A stretch of DNA of 64,000 nt from Streptomyces aquilus (GTDB lineage: Bacteria > Actinomycetota > Actinomycetes > Streptomycetales > Streptomycetaceae). This document shows, piece by piece, positions 63,618 through 64,000 of this stretch. The translations under genes and the position numbers were made by a program. The stretch is taken from NCBI RefSeq assembly GCF_003955715.1, contig NZ_CP034463.1:8866001-8930000 (forward strand), in the 5' to 3' direction. The notes under the pieces were generated by a model. It was given only the letters and a program-made list of their open reading frames with translations, was not told where the DNA came from and ran no database searches. Position 1 is the first letter of the stretch. Every line of letters begins with the position of its first letter.

Positions 63618-64000
63618 TCAGGCGGCGACCGTCTCGCCGGCGTGGCCGTGCAGACGGGCGACGACCTCGGTCAGCTGCTCGGCGACCTCGGTGTCGTCGG
63701 CCGGGTGGGTCTCGGCGAAGCGGACCACGGAACCGGGGATGGAGAGCTTGACGTCCTCCAGCACCTTGGCACCGGCGATGCCCAGGGCCTTGCGGGTCTC
63801 GTCCTGCGCCCACACGCCGCCGAACTGGCCGAACGCGGTGCCGACCACGGCGGCCGGCTTGCCGCCGAAGGCGCCGGCGCCGTACGGGCGGGACAGCCAG
63901 TCGATGGCGTTCTTCAGGACGGCCGGGATGGTGCCGTTGTACTCGGGGACGAAGAACAGGAAGCCGTCGGCGGCCTGGGCGGCGGCACGCAGCTTGGCGG
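63618..64000 (-). CDS. NAD(P)H-dependent FMN reductase-like protein (5' incomplete)
   Basis: Only the C-terminal 127 or so residues are in the window; the N-terminus lies beyond base 64000. The visible part has the flavodoxin-like NADPH-dependent FMN reductase pattern: FLFFVPEYNGTIPAVLKNAI followed by DWLSRP, then PAAVVGTAFGQFGGVWAQDETRKAL, ending in a variable tail. The family reduces FMN or azo/quinone compounds. The start, full length and regulation cannot be seen here. It converges on the LysR gene across the 47-base repeat region. Confidence 0.85.
   Translation of the reverse strand, partial: AKLRAAAQAADGFLFFVPEYNGTIPAVLKNAIDWLSRPYGAGAFGGKPAAVVGTAFGQFGGVWAQDETRKALGIAGAKVLEDVKLSIPGSVVRFAETHPADDTEVAEQLTEVVARLHGHAGETVAA

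Overview
The window is very GC-rich actinobacterial chromosome, almost certainly Streptomyces. Third-codon positions are nearly all G or C. GTG and TTG starts and starts with little or no leader are common. The gene content is typical of the genus: a SpoIIE-type phosphatase, a class F sortase, a PAS-GGDEF-EAL protein of the RmdA type, S-adenosyl methyltransferases of the Streptomyces-expanded family, and ergothioneine genes in the order egtA-B-C-D. From memory, the block from the egt operon through olsBA and sdhCAB to rmdA resembles the SCO0910-SCO0928 segment of S. coelicolor; I could not check this by alignment. No rRNA, tRNA, CRISPR array, insertion sequence, prophage or plasmid origin was seen.

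Layout. 1-5.2 kb: 3' part of a GAF-SpoIIE-ATPase regulator, an Fpg/Nei glycosylase, then a minus-strand run with an ECF sigma factor, an uncharacterised protein, a zinc-finger anti-sigma factor and a lipoprotein. 5.3-12.7 kb: CapA-like lipoprotein, a MarR/hydrolase divergent pair with two operators, a universal stress protein, the large LysX (lysyl-phosphatidylglycerol synthase fused to lysyl-tRNA synthetase) and a NodB deacetylase. 12.7-17.7 kb: a cell-surface block with a class F sortase, two homologous small secreted membrane-anchored proteins, a DUF4239 membrane protein, a Pro/Thr-repeat surface protein and a Yx(F/W/Y)xxD-repeat lipoprotein. 18-29.6 kb: methyltransferase-rmdA, SnoaL-like protein, LysR regulator, sdhCAB, a conserved unknown, olsBA (ornithine lipid synthesis) and an SDR protein.

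29.7-41.4 kb: a short UvrA-like ATPase, an LLM oxidoreductase, a CobW GTPase with a zinc-free L32 paralogue (zinc-limitation type, with a Zur-like palindrome), a HAD phosphatase, dodecin, the ergothioneine operon, a macrodomain PARG-like protein and a PemK/MazF-like protein. 41.4-47.3 kb: flotillin with a tiny NfeD-like protein, an amidase, a secreted GH43-AbfB enzyme with a clear promoter and operator, and a quinone-oxidoreductase-type MDR. 47.4-64 kb: a methyltransferase, a likely metal-handling group (DUF3105, small secreted protein, TauE/SafE, DUF1326, DUF2182), SGNH hydrolase, PadR regulator, CoA transferase, aldo-keto reductase, an S1-domain protein, a PucR-type regulator with internal repeats, an HSL-type hydrolase, TerC, an F420-type LLM oxidoreductase, a LysR regulator, and a 5'-incomplete NAD(P)H-dependent FMN reductase running off the end.

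The most unusual structural theme is short, imperfect duplication at the 3' ends of genes. It is seen in or just after uvrA-like, sdhB, egtA and the PemK-like gene, and as a tandem array between two convergent genes near the right end. Other points of interest are a hairpin that covers the start site of the PemK-like gene, the sortase-linked surface block, and the translational coupling of an S-adenosyl methyltransferase to the c-di-GMP enzyme.
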